From Fasciola hepatica (taxonomy: Eukaryota > Platyhelminthes > Trematoda > Plagiorchiida > Fasciolidae): a stretch of DNA of 64,000 nt. Each line of letters opens with the position of its first letter. Positions within the stretch are counted from its first letter, which is position 1. A program made the position numbers and the translations under genes. Below are positions 50,152 through 62,555 of the stretch, one piece after another. The notes beneath the pieces were generated by a model. That model had not been told where the DNA came from. It was given only the letters and a program-made list of their open reading frames with translations, and did not search any database. The stretch is from contig CANUEZ040000193.1 of NCBI GenBank assembly GCA_948099385.1, positions 5,468,501 to 5,532,500 on the forward strand. The letters run 5' to 3'.

Positions 50152-50334
50152 GTTTATAAAAATAGGCTGATCCATTATACAGTGGGTTATTATTATCTAC
50201 TACTTCCAATCCATCACCTTGATATGACAAATCTCGCTTTGCAGGTTCAATATACCTTGGTGATCAGGTACATCAATTTCGTCCATCACTCTAATGGACT
50301 AATAAATCGCTGTTCCCGCATTTTGCACGGATAA
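50152..50334 (+). pseudogene. Conserved exon, partner of 22151-22396
   Basis: The frame between TGA (50149) and TAA (50332-50334) reads HYTVGYYYLLLPIHHLD, LALQVQYTLVIRYINFVHHS and ends RILHG. It aligns ungapped with the 22.2 kb exon through LLLP[VI]-x-HLD-x5-LQ-x-QYTLVI and on to the [DN]-G pair. Upstream similarity at DNA level continues across the TGA, so this stop may be a nonsense change inside an older exon or lie before the true acceptor. No near AATAAA follows. It is a paralogue, perhaps decayed. Confidence 0.45.
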
Positions 50335-51225
50335 TTCCGTGACTTGATATGATGGACTGTGTTTAATTTCGTTCGGGGATGTTGTCCACAACGTTACTAT
50401 TGCCAAAATCAGAGCACAGTAGATTGAGGAGGCATCCAGTGAAGTTTCATTTGTTTGTAGCTTAGTTTATTCCGAGATTCAGTTCTGTAGAACCAATGCC
50501 GATTACTTTGTCAACATGCTGTCACGTGGTTCATAACATGTCTAACCTATGACAGCCTTTATAGGGAACACGATCTGTAGTCCAGGACAGCAATTCAACT
50601 ATTTCTTTCAACTTATAAATTAGTGATTCTCAATTGTGCATGTGCAAAGATATGATGCAAGCGGATTAGTCTGTTTTATTTGCAGTTCTAAAATACTCTG
50701 TTGACTGCTGCTCTGAGATCGGGTCTAAGCTTGAATGTTACTTCACAAACAACCCTGATTTAGTTTTGGCCCCGTGCCAGTCTCCACTGGAAACTTTAGA
50801 CCATGCCAAAGATTTGTCCCCTCCAATGTTATAGTGGCTAGGTAAAAACAACATAGAAGACCTCGAATTATGAAGGTGTTATTAGGAATAAGGAAAATAA
50901 CAAAGACTCCAAGCTACGATTGACCAGACTTGAACATTTGCTATTATATGCTTTGATCATCTGAGATCACACATGTCCATTGCGGTCGACTCCCGCCTTT
51001 TTTTTCTCGCAACGAATCACTCCATGAGAAAGAAAGCTCAAAAGTATGCAGGGATTACCAAACCGTGTAAGTCAAATCTATCGATTCAATGTCAAATCTA
51101 AAGATCCAAAGATCCTAGTAAATAGCCATTTTCGGGAAAGTTTTACATGCATCAAAACGCTAAGGATGTCAGTGTTGAAAATCCGAAACGTGACGTGAAC
51201 ACATAATTATGTCTTTCGTTGTTCA

Positions 51226-51480
51226 TTGTTCCCAGAACCATATCTTGCTCCCGGTTTTACCAGATTTATCTCCCATAACATACGCAATCAATTTGTTCAC
51301 CGTGAGCTGCAAACCTCCAGTGTGACAAGTTGCTTGGATTTGATAATATTGCTGCTGTTTGTCTATGCAGTATGCAAAATACTTTCACCGACAATGAAAT
51401 ATTCGTGTCATAGATTCCTGGGTTGTAAAGGTAGTTCTGACGGTTGGAGGTCAGTTCCACCATCTGTGTTTGAAAAATAA
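51226..51480 (+). CDS. Frame with a membrane-like segment, unknown
   Basis: 84 codons including LDLIILLLFVYAVCKIL, a plausible membrane segment, then KYSCHRFLGCKGSSDGW. No splice or conservation support. Confidence 0.2.
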   Translation: MFPEPYLAPGFTRFISHNIRNQFVHRELQTSSVTSCLDLIILLLFVYAVCKILSPTMKYSCHRFLGCKGSSDGWRSVPPSVFEK

Positions 51481-51499
51481 GCTCAATCGCAAAAGAGGG

Positions 51500-54400
51500 G
51501 CTCCACAGTGATATGGCATAACCGATTCGTCCAAGCGCTCATGCTGTATCTGTTCATTTACTTTGTGAGCAAACAAGCAGACAGACATGGGAAGAACCTT
51601 ATGGAAACAAATGGCTTAGAGGCCATACCGAATCGCGTTTTTTGACAGATAAACCTCACGCGTTTTTGTACATTTTTGGATTTTGTTTAGTAACTACCGA
51701 AAATTGTCTAAGCAAGTCGCATGGAATTATTGCCATTGGCTTTGGTTCTGAGCCCTAATTCTCTACGTCATTAGTCAACTAGAATGTGATTTTTTTACTA
51801 CCCAGTCAGCGACGCGCGGCGCATCAATTTCTTTTACACCTCCAATCAGTTCACGATGTGATTGATACGTTGTTACTTCTAGGTAAATCCGCATGTTTCT
51901 CAGCCGTTATATTTGTCACCTCGAATCATGTTTATCCCCCAATGGGTGATATCGCCAACAATACAGTGAGGGAGGAGGTGGGGGGTGTAGAAAATCTCCG
52001 GAATTCAAACTCCCGAAGAACAATACGATAGGTTTGCTAACGGAATGAACTTCATCAAATTTGCATAGAGCATAGATTAAACCGAGCACTTCAAGACATC
52101 CGAAATCATGAACCAGACTATAGAGATTGTCCTATGGTTATGTGACACCTAGCACAGAATGAAAATCGTTAACAAAACCAGTCATATGAAAAAAGCAAGG
52201 ATAGCCCACTTTGTAATTCAGGAGGCTCTGCTCAGTGTTTGTGACCTCATTTTTGTTTGTGAATTGGCGAAACAAATTCGCTCCGACTTGTAGTTGAGAG
52301 GACGCAGCCGAGGCAATACAGTGTCAGTCCTCGAGCATCATGTCTACGTGAAGCGGATATGCGGGAACGTAACCGTGCATTTTCAAATGAGATAAACACA
52401 TCCATGTTGTAGAATGCATTGTTGAAAGGTGTTCGCTCTGTGGGTAATTGATTACCAAGGACGAAATTTAGCAGGTACCGAATTCACTCGAGTTTTTCGC
52501 TCAAAGGTATTTCCTTCGTCATATACATGAAACCAGAACAACACCAACTGCAAAACGAATTCCAGATTGGATGAATCCATGACAATGTTTGTCATAATTG
52601 GAATGAGCTTTTCCTCCAATATTGTCATCAACAGGAATATTCCAAAGTTTTGCCAAATTCGCTTTTTGAGGTATTTTTCATTTTTTTGGAATGATAATCT
52701 CCGTATGTTTCTCATGCATGTTGAAATAAAGTTTTAAGTATGAAATTCCCAATAACTCGATTTGGTTCGTGTTGATTTCCTGTGCTCGTCTTTGGTCCGA
52801 TACCATGTCAGACTGAAATGAAGCTTATGAGTCATAGTTTTGAGAAACTTTTAAAAATAAAAGTGTTCAAAACACACGGTACATGGTTCCCATCGCTAGT
52901 GCTAACTAGATCATGTTTTGCTGCTTGGGCGAATTCTTTGTGTTGAATTGTTCAGTGCATGCCTGAACAGATTAGGGTTATGCAAAGCAATGAAAGCATA
53001 GTCAAGAAACCGTCATTTTATAGTGAATTGACGTGAAAATATACCTTCATGTTGATTCCACGAATGGAGGAGTCTTAGTTCTTCCTGAGTTTTACCAGAG
53101 TTATTTGAACTTCGTCTGTGGAGAACCCTTCCCAATCTTCCATCAAAAATCAGTAAGGAAACTGGCATCAAGACGTTCATGGCAAACGCAACATACCTTG
53201 CATTAATTACGGTGTTAGCTGCATTATGCCCAAGATGAACAACTCATTCACACACATATGCGTGCACACAAACAAGAAAATTCCTCCGATAATGTATGTG
53301 TATCGTTTCAAAGCAGGTCACGTGTGTGATTCCCCGTCTAATTAGGGGCCTATAGCTAAAGGTATTTCGAAACATTCAATTTGCATTGCCAATAAATTTA
53401 ATTTTCGGTTCGTTTTGAAAATTTTTTGCAAAATTTAAAAAACATACACGTTGTTGACGAAAGTTAGGGTTTCGAATAACTTAACAAGCCAAGTAACTTG
53501 AGCTTTGCTTTTTCAAGTTTCACATAACCCAAGTGAATTTTGAACATATTCTTGATAAACATTTCACGTTCCCGGGGCTCCGGGTGGAACAGATTAACAT
53601 TTCACCAGGGCAGAACTTTTTTTCGCTTGTAACATTTCAAAATGTATGCAGCACGATTTCAAAGGCTACCTAGTTTCAAGTCGGATCTATATTTTCACCG
53701 ATGTTTTTCGGTTCGTAACACGAAATGTTTCGCTTCTTAATATCGTATACGGACAACCAGGTTTTGTCCTCGCTTTCTTATTCATCTCGAAAAATGGGAG
53801 CATGGTCTGACTGTATAAAAAACTTCCATGGATTTGAGGACGGTGTAATCTTTGTCTAGAACGGGAACGTAATACGTATACAGTTTTTTTTACCTCAAAT
53901 ACAACGTGCAGCACTTCTCAGATGACTTTTCCATTACTGAGATCAATTTCAATTTACTAACATTTCCAAACAAGTGCCGGAAACGTCGAGAAAAATGTAT
54001 ATCAGCTCAGTCATCCATACTTCTTGCATCTTCATCAAGCCTTTGAAAAAGCATCATATCCTAAAATTTCCGTCGATGTTTCGATGGGATACGTAGAAAG
54101 TTGTTCCTTCACGACTTATCAATGGATACCGTTTCCCAGTTCTCTAAATTTTTAACCTCAACAGGATAAATCGTCCAGTGAATGACTGGAATAAACATTG
54201 TGTTGTATCTTTCCGTCTCACCTGTATTGCCTGATAAAACAAATCACTATGGATTTGAAATTATTGCTAACTGGTCTGTGTATACGCTAAATGGAGACTG
54301 GTTTTGATGAACTGAGCATTTGGAAATTTTTGCCAAGCATGGATTTCACTGAATTTAAAAGCTCCATTTTCCATAGTAATAATATAAAGTTGGTTTTATT

Positions 54401-54500
54401 CAGTCCAAATAAACCCATTCCCAATTTATATTGAAAATGCAAACTCCATACAGATTCTGCCATCTTCTCATTCCACTACGATGCTAATTCGGTAAAAGCG
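51500..54500. other. No supportable gene
   Basis: Short frames on both strands of chance length. No repeats were recognised. Confidence 0.4.
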
Positions 54501-54543
54501 GTGGCATGCTCTTATAGAATTTTTTCACCAGGCTAAGATACGA

Positions 54544-54732
54544 ATGGAGAAATACAAATCACGTTGTATGAAACTCTGTTGCATTTGTCGAAATCCAGAT
54601 AGGAATCATTTACACGCAGATGAAATTTCGTGGATTCTGAAGGGGACAACCTATTCATGCTTCGATTGGATTCTTGATGACACAAGGATCGGTAATGGAT
54701 ATCCATTCGGATCCATAGATCATCGTCCATAG
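54544..54732 (+). CDS. Coding-like frame, Cys/His-rich start
   Basis: An ATG frame of 62 codons starts MEKYKSRCMKLCCICRNPDR and continues NHLHADEISWIL. The CxxxCCxC...H-x-H arrangement could be part of a metal-binding domain but is incomplete. The following kilobase has broken frames on + that may be the remains of the same unit. Confidence 0.22.
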   Translation: MEKYKSRCMKLCCICRNPDRNHLHADEISWILKGTTYSCFDWILDDTRIGNGYPFGSIDHRP

Positions 54733-55088
54733 ATACGTCACTGGTCATGTCTGGTTAAAGATACCCTGGGAAGGAGCTTGATTCGCGAGTGGATTCGTTG
54801 ATTTTCGAGCTTTGACAACGGGTCCTAGATCGAGCTCTTGGATAAGATGAATTAGGAACAAAAAATGAACGCTTTCTCGACAATGCGAACAGGTTCGCAT
54901 AAAAGATCGGCACGTTGATCTTAAAAAACTAGTGAAAAGAACATTTGCTGAAGTACATGTTCAACGAGAACAATATTTTATCAGTGATATTGCAGCTCAT
55001 TATCCATACCCAGAAGGCACTCGGAATCCATAAATGAGAGTGATACGTAAGCTGCACAAGCAAGGAGTATCTCTTCGACCAATATTAT

Positions 55089-55607
55089 TTATGAACTATT
55101 GTGCACAAGCTTTGAGAGATCTAGGCGTGAATAAAATCTCATGGGGGAACAGCAAGATACACTCAAGATCTCGCGAATAAATCGAGTGAAAAATAGAGAA
55201 AAATATGGCCTCATGTTCGGGGACGAAATATACTGATTCCTTCTAAACAGTGCAAAGCCCACAACCATTCGGTCAACCTTACTGGCGGGAGATTTTAATT
55301 TTTTATTGAAAGCTGTAGCAAAGATAAACTTATCACTGAAAATCACGGACGCACCGTAGGGCCCTAACTGGTGGCTTGTTAGAAAGCACCAACCGTGTTC
55401 ATCCACCAAGGCTCTCTGGGACTGGGACCCGAGTGTGACCGGGTATGAGTTGAACCTCGAAAAACCAACAAATCCGGTCGGGCTGTCGACGATATTTAAC
55501 CTTCGAATTTCATGCGGAATGTTTTCCGAACTCCAGTCAAATGTTGAATTAAACAACATAGCCGGAGTATGCCCTCGGAACAATATCAATGACAGCTTGA
55601 ATAGCAC
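55089..55607 (-). CDS. Longest frame in the window (172 codons, minus strand)
   Basis: This frame is long enough to be unlikely by chance in this composition. It reads FDWSSENIPHEIRRL, DEHGWCFLTSHQLGPYGASV, and near the end SCCSPMRFYSRLDLSKLV. It starts from a GTG, so an upstream exon or a later ATG would be needed. The opposite strand has a 96-codon frame (55435-55725), making the coding strand ambiguous. The local GC content is higher than its flanks, which also fits a transposon fragment. No domain was recognised. Confidence 0.3.
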   Translation of the reverse strand: MLFKLSLILFRGHTPAMLFNSTFDWSSENIPHEIRRLNIVDSPTGFVGFSRFNSYPVTLGSQSQRALVDEHGWCFLTSHQLGPYGASVIFSDKFIFATAFNKKLKSPASKVDRMVVGFALFRRNQYISSPNMRPYFSLFFTRFIREILSVSCCSPMRFYSRLDLSKLVHNSS

Positions 55608-55949
55608 ATATGTTGACTCAACTGAGAAGTATTCTCTTCCCCTCTCTGGCTGTAAAATAAAATCGACCTCATGGCCGTGGAATTATAAGATTATAACTGT
55701 TATCCAGAAGAATGACCATCCTTGACTACGTTACCCGCAAGACTTTTCCAAATCATGTGAACGTTCGGACACCAGGATTAACCGATTTCAGTCCATTGTT
55801 ATCATTGTAACAACGCGGCATAGTGAAGTCATATAGAGTTGAAGTGACAGAAGTCATTTCGAATACGTTTGCTCTATTGATGGCAAATACATCTACAACG
55901 ACGTTTAAAAAGAATGTCAAAAAATTGAAAGGTTGAACAGATTTCAAAA

Positions 55950-57060
55950 GAACAACCTACAACCTGGCATAACGAGAACCAGAAGATGGAGGAGAAGAGA
56001 GAGAACAGGAGGCTTGTGAATATCGAGGTTGGAACATTTACTTAACAACTATAAACTTCTTTTTTCAAGTACAGTATGGACGTAAAAACTCGTTTTCTTA
56101 ATTTGTATTATTTTAACCCCAGTTATTGTCATTATGGATTTCAAATTAAACAAGCAATAACCTTTATTTCATAGGATAATTCAATAAGTTCAATAAGTTA
56201 TTCATCTGTTGGACTGACATATTTTTCTTATAAATTTATTCGAGTATTCTCACAACCCTGAGAAACAGAAATTCAATTACAGCCTTATTGTTCTGACCTT
56301 TGGTTTCCTGTAGCCAGTCAGTTTCAAAACTGCATATGATTGTCAATCACGGTATTTTGCTAGCAAATTTTGTAGGTCTTTGTTTCCTCCTGTACCGTCA
56401 GCGGGCCAAAGTAGGAACGAGGTAACTGTTGCCAGCGGATGGGTCCGATGATGGGAATGAGACTTCAGGTAAGAGCTGACGACCTTTGCCTTCATGCTCA
56501 TGAGATTTGCAGGAACAAATTCTGGATTAGAAATCTGAATGCATCTAGAATTTATGTATAAAAGTCTGACGGTGTGGCATTCGTTGATGAGATGAACATT
56601 ATTGGTGTGTCATACAACTCCAAAAGCTGATCATTACCATCCACGATCGTATAAATGGTCGACTGCGAGAGCACAACAAATCTCTATATAAAGTCGCGAA
56701 ACCTGATCTGCTTTCCCGTTGACTTCCTGTTATAGTCTGCAGAAATCCGCCTAGTATTCTCAAACGACACATTCTCCGGTTAGTAATTTAGATACGGATC
56801 ACAATGTCCGACAGACCTTACATGACTACTAATTGCCCGTCATTCAATATTCAACTATTCTCGCTGTCGTTATTTCTTTGACTGAAAATTCAATCTTCCT
56901 TTATGCCATCACAATACTTACAAACCAAATCTTTCGAATCAACGGCATGATAAGTTTTCAGTCGCGCGAAATGTGTGTTTTCGCACTTGTTCGTTCATAT
57001 TAGGAGCGTGTGACTCCATTGTATAGATTAATTTCGCTCAGTGGTAGAAGAGCAATGTAT
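55950..57060. other. No supportable gene
   Basis: AT-rich, with no exon-like signals that stand out. Confidence 0.35.
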
Positions 57061-57085
57061 CTTTTCATTCATTTCTCTTATGATC

Positions 57086-57089
<4 letters not shown>

Positions 57090-57146
<57 letters not shown>
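57090..57146. repeat. (TA)n microsatellite
   Basis: An uninterrupted TA array of about 57 bp. Confidence 0.95.
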
Positions 57147-57149
<3 letters not shown>

Positions 57150-57272
57150 TTTTAGCTGGAGAGAGGTCCACTCAGTCTTGTCTATACTTTGAGGGACGAC
57201 AATGTTATACTTGAGGCAGTAGAACACACGCGTAGAGCAGAGTGTTCAAACAGTATCCCCTTTACCATTTTC

Positions 57273-57274
57273 AC

Positions 57275-57305
<31 letters not shown>

Positions 57306-57324
57306 ATTATATAGATATATATAC
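57273..57324. repeat. Imperfect TA-rich microsatellite
   Basis: CACATATATACATATAT, then TA units broken by AATTATATAG. Confidence 0.85.
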
Positions 57325-57329
57325 ATGTT

Positions 57330-60300
57330 GAAATCCGAAAATCATTAGGCGCATTGATGCGATGGGTAAAAAGCTAAATTAACGGAATACTGTCTGCTCG
57401 GTCTGCTGATAAACTGAAATCTTTTCCATCACCGTAATTCAGATAAAAAACATATATTTTGTGAATCTACACGAACTTTCTCGAAAAGCCAAACTGTTCG
57501 ATGAGTCGCAGTGAGCGATGGCAACATCGTGTGAAACCGATGATGCTACCGTTATCTTTGATTACTGAAGATTGCATTTCGCCCGAGCCGGCAAGCAAAC
57601 CGTGTTCATACCCCATCGTACTTGCAAGCGCTTAACGTCACAGCCGCGATTTCTATGCTTCTTTTCTCGGTAACAAAGAGGCCATTATTGTATTACAGAA
57701 ACGTCGCATTGTGAGCGAACAGTAGCGATTCAAATGGAAAATTGACCAATATGGATTGAAGCATCAGTGACGTTTCATCCGATCTCACAAGAATTTCAAA
57801 ATTTCTCAGCTTGGAATGCAACAGACCACTGAGGTTGGCTTGAACTGCATTTATTCATTGAGGTTTGTGATTTTATGAATAATATGTTTCAACCTATTAC
57901 TATGGTGAGCACGTACAACGAATGCACGGTAAGAGGAGCTGATCGCAAATGTATCAATAATCAAAGCCAATCGTCAAATAAATATCTGTGGATTTTGGAC
58001 AAATTTTAGTTTTTGAGCATAGGAAGAACATCGGTAAAAACTCCCGATAAGCATTTTTAAAAATTCCTAGAACGTTATGAACGAGCTTAGTTGTTTGCAG
58101 GAAAACTGCGTCAATCGTAATTACATAATCTGCGAAAACATTTCAGGTGGTAAAACTTCCAAATCGACTGAAGCAGGTGTCAAAGCACATACAGGAAAAC
58201 ATTATGTTGAGTCCGATTTTTCACCGCTGCTATTTGATGGAACTGGTTTCCTCTTTTAGTGAAAAATAATCGAAATCTTATATCAGATTGAATGAAGTAA
58301 TCACTGATGAACCGATCACTTTTCTCATACTCCGCCATCGAAAATTCCTTTCTGTTATGCTAGTCGAACAAAGCATGGCTACAAAGGAATAATCTTCGTT
58401 GAACTCGGTAGAACTCCCGATACAGAGATATCTTTCAATGTGTAAACCATGGATACATTATTGACCTACTGTGAAAGTTGATCCATACTGGTTTTCGAAA
58501 ACGTCGTTATGCTCGTACACGACAGAATCAGGGCATAACCTGCGTGGTGGTGTAATTCCTTATTTTATGCAGTAGCATAAGCTGTGTGGCTGCTCCTGTG
58601 ACAACTGCATCGTAAGCTTTTTTGACTGATTGCTCTAAAACAGATATACTGAATCTACTCAGTTATACTCTGAGTTATAATGAAGTAATTATATGTACTA
58701 GACCTTGAAGTTTCATATATTTTTACAAGTAAAAAATTGAATTAATAAGATATAATACTCCATGAATTTTCTTGCAAACCTCTTACGGAACAAAGTGGGA
58801 AGCTTTATGCCAATGAATTATAACCTCCCAAGGTTACTCTGTTTCGTTGAATACCGTCTTTTATTTCATATTTCCTCAACATTCGAGGCCTCCCTGAATG
58901 AAGTCCACCAACAAAGCTCAGCCTGTTTTATTCAGATTCCAATCAAATCCTTTAGGGTAAATATATATTTACACCCGGGAAAATGTATTTTCAGGTGTAA
59001 TTCTCAAACGAATCGACAGTTTATTGAGCCCTCTATAGCTCACCACATGAAAAAAACTAAAACGAGAAACGAACCAATCCGTTGACAAAACCAACAGGTT
59101 TTATGATTTTTTAGGGCAGACTCACGTGATGTTTGCCGAATCGAAATATACTAGCGTCTTATGTTTGGTAGAAAATGAAAGATTCCGTTAATGTTCTCCA
59201 GCTGGATTTAGGAAGTGAATTTCCCGCACCGTTTTTAGATCTAACTGGACATAAAATCTTCCCATTCATTCGATTTGCCAGACATTCTAGTAGTTAAATA
59301 TGCACTTGGGTTGTTTATCCGTTATGTATGTTGTGACTAATGCTTCTGTCTGCGTTGCAACAGTAAACAGGATACGTCAATGAAGATTTCAAATTTCAGA
59401 CCTCTGCGCTCACCTATGGCGAGAAAATTCAGATAATTTTCATGGTAATGCGAACTGAAATTTCTTCTATCCAGTGCATTTCCCAGTCATCGGTAATAAG
59501 AAAATGTAAATAACATTTAAAATTCGCAAGGCTGGAATAATATCTCTTAACATTATGATATGAACAAGACACACAAAATATATTGGATAAAAATGCCTTC
59601 TACTAAAATATCCGGGCAATTAAACCAATATAAATATAATCTGCATTAGGTTATATTGGTCTAATGATCAAATTGATTATATTCGTATACCTCCCGAAAA
59701 GTATGCCTCAATTTTCCAGAGGCTTTCACTCTAACCATCAGGTTTATAGACATTCAACTTCTCTTCAATTATTAAAAGACCAAGAAGCATTAAGGCGAAA
59801 CTGTGGAAGATAATATTTAGTTCGGGAAAGTACCTTATATATCAGTGAAAATAACAATATCACTCAAAACGCTATTCACTGCTGAAAGGGATAACATCAC
59901 ATACGGAATCCAACTAAAGTTGTTTCCCTTGTTTTGGTAATTCCATCAATGAAAAATGCATGCTGCAACCGATTTGGGCAATTTCACTTACATTTATTGC
60001 TACGACATAAAATATGATACCAAGTAAAACATGATGACTGTTATCGTCAAGGGATTCTCTTTATGAAACAAAACTGCTAGCTACGTATAAATTATCCTCT
60101 CAAGATGTCGCAAGTCAAGGATAACGATCCGAAACAATAAGTAGGCTATTCACCAAACTGTTCAAATGCCTGTGGAGGTTTCACTCAATATGTACATCAT
60201 CGATTACAGTTGTGAAGCCAGCCTGAATTTCGTCACCAGAAGCTATTCAGCTGATGGGTATATTATGTATCTCATCGAAATACTCAATTCGGGAGGGAGT

Positions 60301-61330
60301 GTTTCAAACGCATGCGTGTTATAAACAGAACAGGCATGGAACATATATCTGTGAAGCCAGTCATCAGACCACACTTTTATATCGTTTCATGTAGACTTAG
60401 TGGAAATAGTATGCACAAATGAAAGTTTTTAATTCATTTCGTTTGCGGTAACAATCCTGCCCAACGGACTCATTCACCTCTCGGATTTCCACAAAAAGCA
60501 TTATTTCATTGTTCTGATATTAGGTAAATGTCTGTCTGATGGTTGTTGGGTAAAATGCAACTAGTTTCTGATCGGAGTGGAGATGCTGGATTCGGTACTT
60601 AATCATATATCTCGCAATATTGGATTAGTTATGTGATACTGTCATTCCGTCCCATGGAATCACAGTATTGAAATCCGGACCAGAGCCCCTGGGGATTCCT
60701 AGAGCGTCCGGCTAAGTTATTGACAATACCTGAATACTTATCAGTTGGTAAAACACTAACAGACCAGTAAAATCACGTAGACACCAATCACTATCGCTAC
60801 CGACTGCAGCACGTGGACAGCTGCCATTGATTCTTGATATGTGTAGAAAATAATGCTGGCAAGAGATACAGATTGACTCATACACCACTTATTACCTTCA
60901 AACTGGGAACTGGCACCAATCATCTTCGAAAATTATGTAAAAGCATTTATTTTTGCGGTAATAGTAGCGAGATTTCCCTTGTATTTCTTTCAAAAAATCT
61001 TAAGTCCACTCCGTACTACTTATCATGTTAAGTCAATCAGTATAAAATGAATGCAGATGGTTTGACTAATAACTCTGTGTATGACTCAGAGGTACTACTT
61101 GTTATATACGTTCGCCGACTGAGCACATAATCACACAACCCCCAAACTTTACTTATCTTGAATAATGATTGACTTTGGAAGAGTTTCCAAACTCACACAG
61201 CACAGCAGATCACCAAAAGTGCAAACATTTTGTAGCATGTCTGTTCCCATTGAAAATTCCTCCATACCCTATATCTACCGGCACTTTCTCGGACATTTTC
61301 CTTAGTCAATTATTCTGCTTCGGTAAATAA
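57330..61330. other. Little supportable content
   Basis: The largest frame is 58762-59085 (+, 107 codons, starts MNFLANLLRNKVGSFMPMNY), which is within chance length and unsupported. No repeats were recognised. Confidence 0.35.
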
Positions 61331-61336
61331 TACACG

Positions 61337-61543
61337 ATGAATAAGGCAATCAGAAATAATGCGAGAGTGTGGTGTTTTTCGTTATTTGAGACCGTGGGCC
61401 TTCACGTTATACAATTGATTAGAGCAGCTCAGTCAATATTCTCCACACGAGAAATGCTTTCTGAGGAACTTATCACGAGAGAAAAAAACGTTGTGGATGC
61501 AATCCACACGATTCGAATCGTCATAAAAGTCTTGAAATTATAA
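61337..61543 (+). CDS. ATG frame, helical peptide, possible exon
   Basis: 68 codons from an ATG, reading MNKAIRNNARVWCFSLFETV, LHVIQLIRAAQS and EELITREKNVVDAIHTIRI. It is amphipathic and helix-prone. A possible donor at ATC|GTCATA (near 61522) would give an intron of about 44 bp to the next exon; GTCATA is a poor donor. The minus-strand frame overlapping its 3' end has no support. Confidence 0.28.
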   Translation: MNKAIRNNARVWCFSLFETVGLHVIQLIRAAQSIFSTREMLSEELITREKNVVDAIHTIRIVIKVLKL

Positions 61544-61566
61544 GCATACTCATCTTCTTGTAGACA

Positions 61567-61701
61567 ATGTCAGATGGAAATATGCTTATGGCTGAATTGC
61601 AAGGGCTTATGGGCGATCCGAAGACAACCGAAGAGTTCTTGCCGAGTATGAGTGCATTCAACATCAATGCCGGAAGGTCGATCTTTTTCTTGATCACGTA
61701 G
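61567..61701 (+). CDS. Candidate exon after a strong acceptor
   Basis: Acceptor CATCTTCTTGTAG ends at 61563. The frame reads MSDGNMLMAELQGLMGDPKT then TEEFLPSMSAFNINAGR and stops at 61699-61701. It may be the exon following 61337 and ends 37 bp before the palindrome. Confidence 0.3.
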   Translation: MSDGNMLMAELQGLMGDPKTTEEFLPSMSAFNINAGRSIFFLIT

Positions 61702-61738
61702 ACATAAGAGAAAGTACAGTCCACGGCTAAATATCAAT

Positions 61739-61818
61739 CTCGTTTTCAGTGATTCATACCCATGCCGTTACATCACAAATGTGATGTAATGGCATGAGTA
61801 TGAATCACTGAAAACGAG
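61739..61818. repeat. Near-perfect palindrome, 38-bp arms, 4-nt loop
   Basis: Left arm 61739-61776 and right arm 61781-61818 are reverse complements with two mismatches, separated by AAAT. A 14-nt direct repeat, CTAAATATCAATCT, lies immediately before the left arm (61727-61740) and again at 61872-61885. The arrangement suggests a template-switch or fold-back event. A small-RNA hairpin is less likely given the tiny loop. Confidence 0.9.
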
Positions 61819-62171
61819 CTTGTTCGCCAATCTGTCTTCTCATGATGTGCTCATTGGGAATAATCAGTCAACTAAATATCAATCTACTGGATTTTCAGGA
61901 TGCTGTAGCAATGTTATAACCAAGATTCACCGGAAATCTCGATTTAAAAAGCAAAGGTTTGCTTGAGCTTGTTAAACGAAGTGTGAAACAGAATTTTTAT
62001 TTCATTAAGTAATGGACCCTGGTTGATTTCCTCAATTCTCCATCAGCACTTACTTATGACTGTCTCCCACGGTCAGACGTTTCGGTTCTTTGATACGGGA
62101 AACGCGCAACACTCGATCTGCAATCGCCGATTGCCTCATTATTGTGAGTCACTTGACCCAAGATTAGTGAA

Positions 62172-62555
62172 ATGGAATCGGTTGTTCCAGTTGTATTTAT
62201 TTTTCTTGGCAACCTCAACTCACTTACCCGAGGTTCGAACACTGTGGTCGACGGGGCACACAAAAATAAAACTGTTGTTGCTTGCCATCAAGTAACAAAG
62301 CCTGCTATCTTCGAGGAGAGAATAGGAAGAATAATTTTTACCTACAGTCTCCAGTTTCATATGGTCAGTAACTTTTGCTACTTTACAAAACGACATGTAC
62401 TAATTCATTTTGAGAACATCCCCTATCGGTTTTTCACTCCTTTTCAAAGAGGAAAGGCCGACTACGGCTTGATTACAATGGGATATTTATCCACGGAATA
62501 CAGGCGACGTTTTTTCTTGTTATGCAATTCAGAAAGTTACCGCCGCACTATTTGA
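62172..62555 (+). CDS. 127-codon ATG frame with signal-like N-terminus; possible ML-like protein
   Basis: It starts MESVVPVVFIFLGNLNS, a short hydrophobic leader. Further on are KTVVACHQVTKPAIF, IFTYSLQFHMV, then IPYRFFTPFQRGKADYGLIT, MGYLSTEYRRRFFLLC and a stop at 62553-62555. Total length and the late P-F-x13-G-Y and C positions loosely fit the pattern seen in the 35.2 and 22.2 kb exons. About one frame of this length is expected by chance, and overlapping frames exist, so this is tentative. Confidence 0.3.
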   Translation: MESVVPVVFIFLGNLNSLTRGSNTVVDGAHKNKTVVACHQVTKPAIFEERIGRIIFTYSLQFHMVSNFCYFTKRHVLIHFENIPYRFFTPFQRGKADYGLITMGYLSTEYRRRFFLLCNSESYRRTI

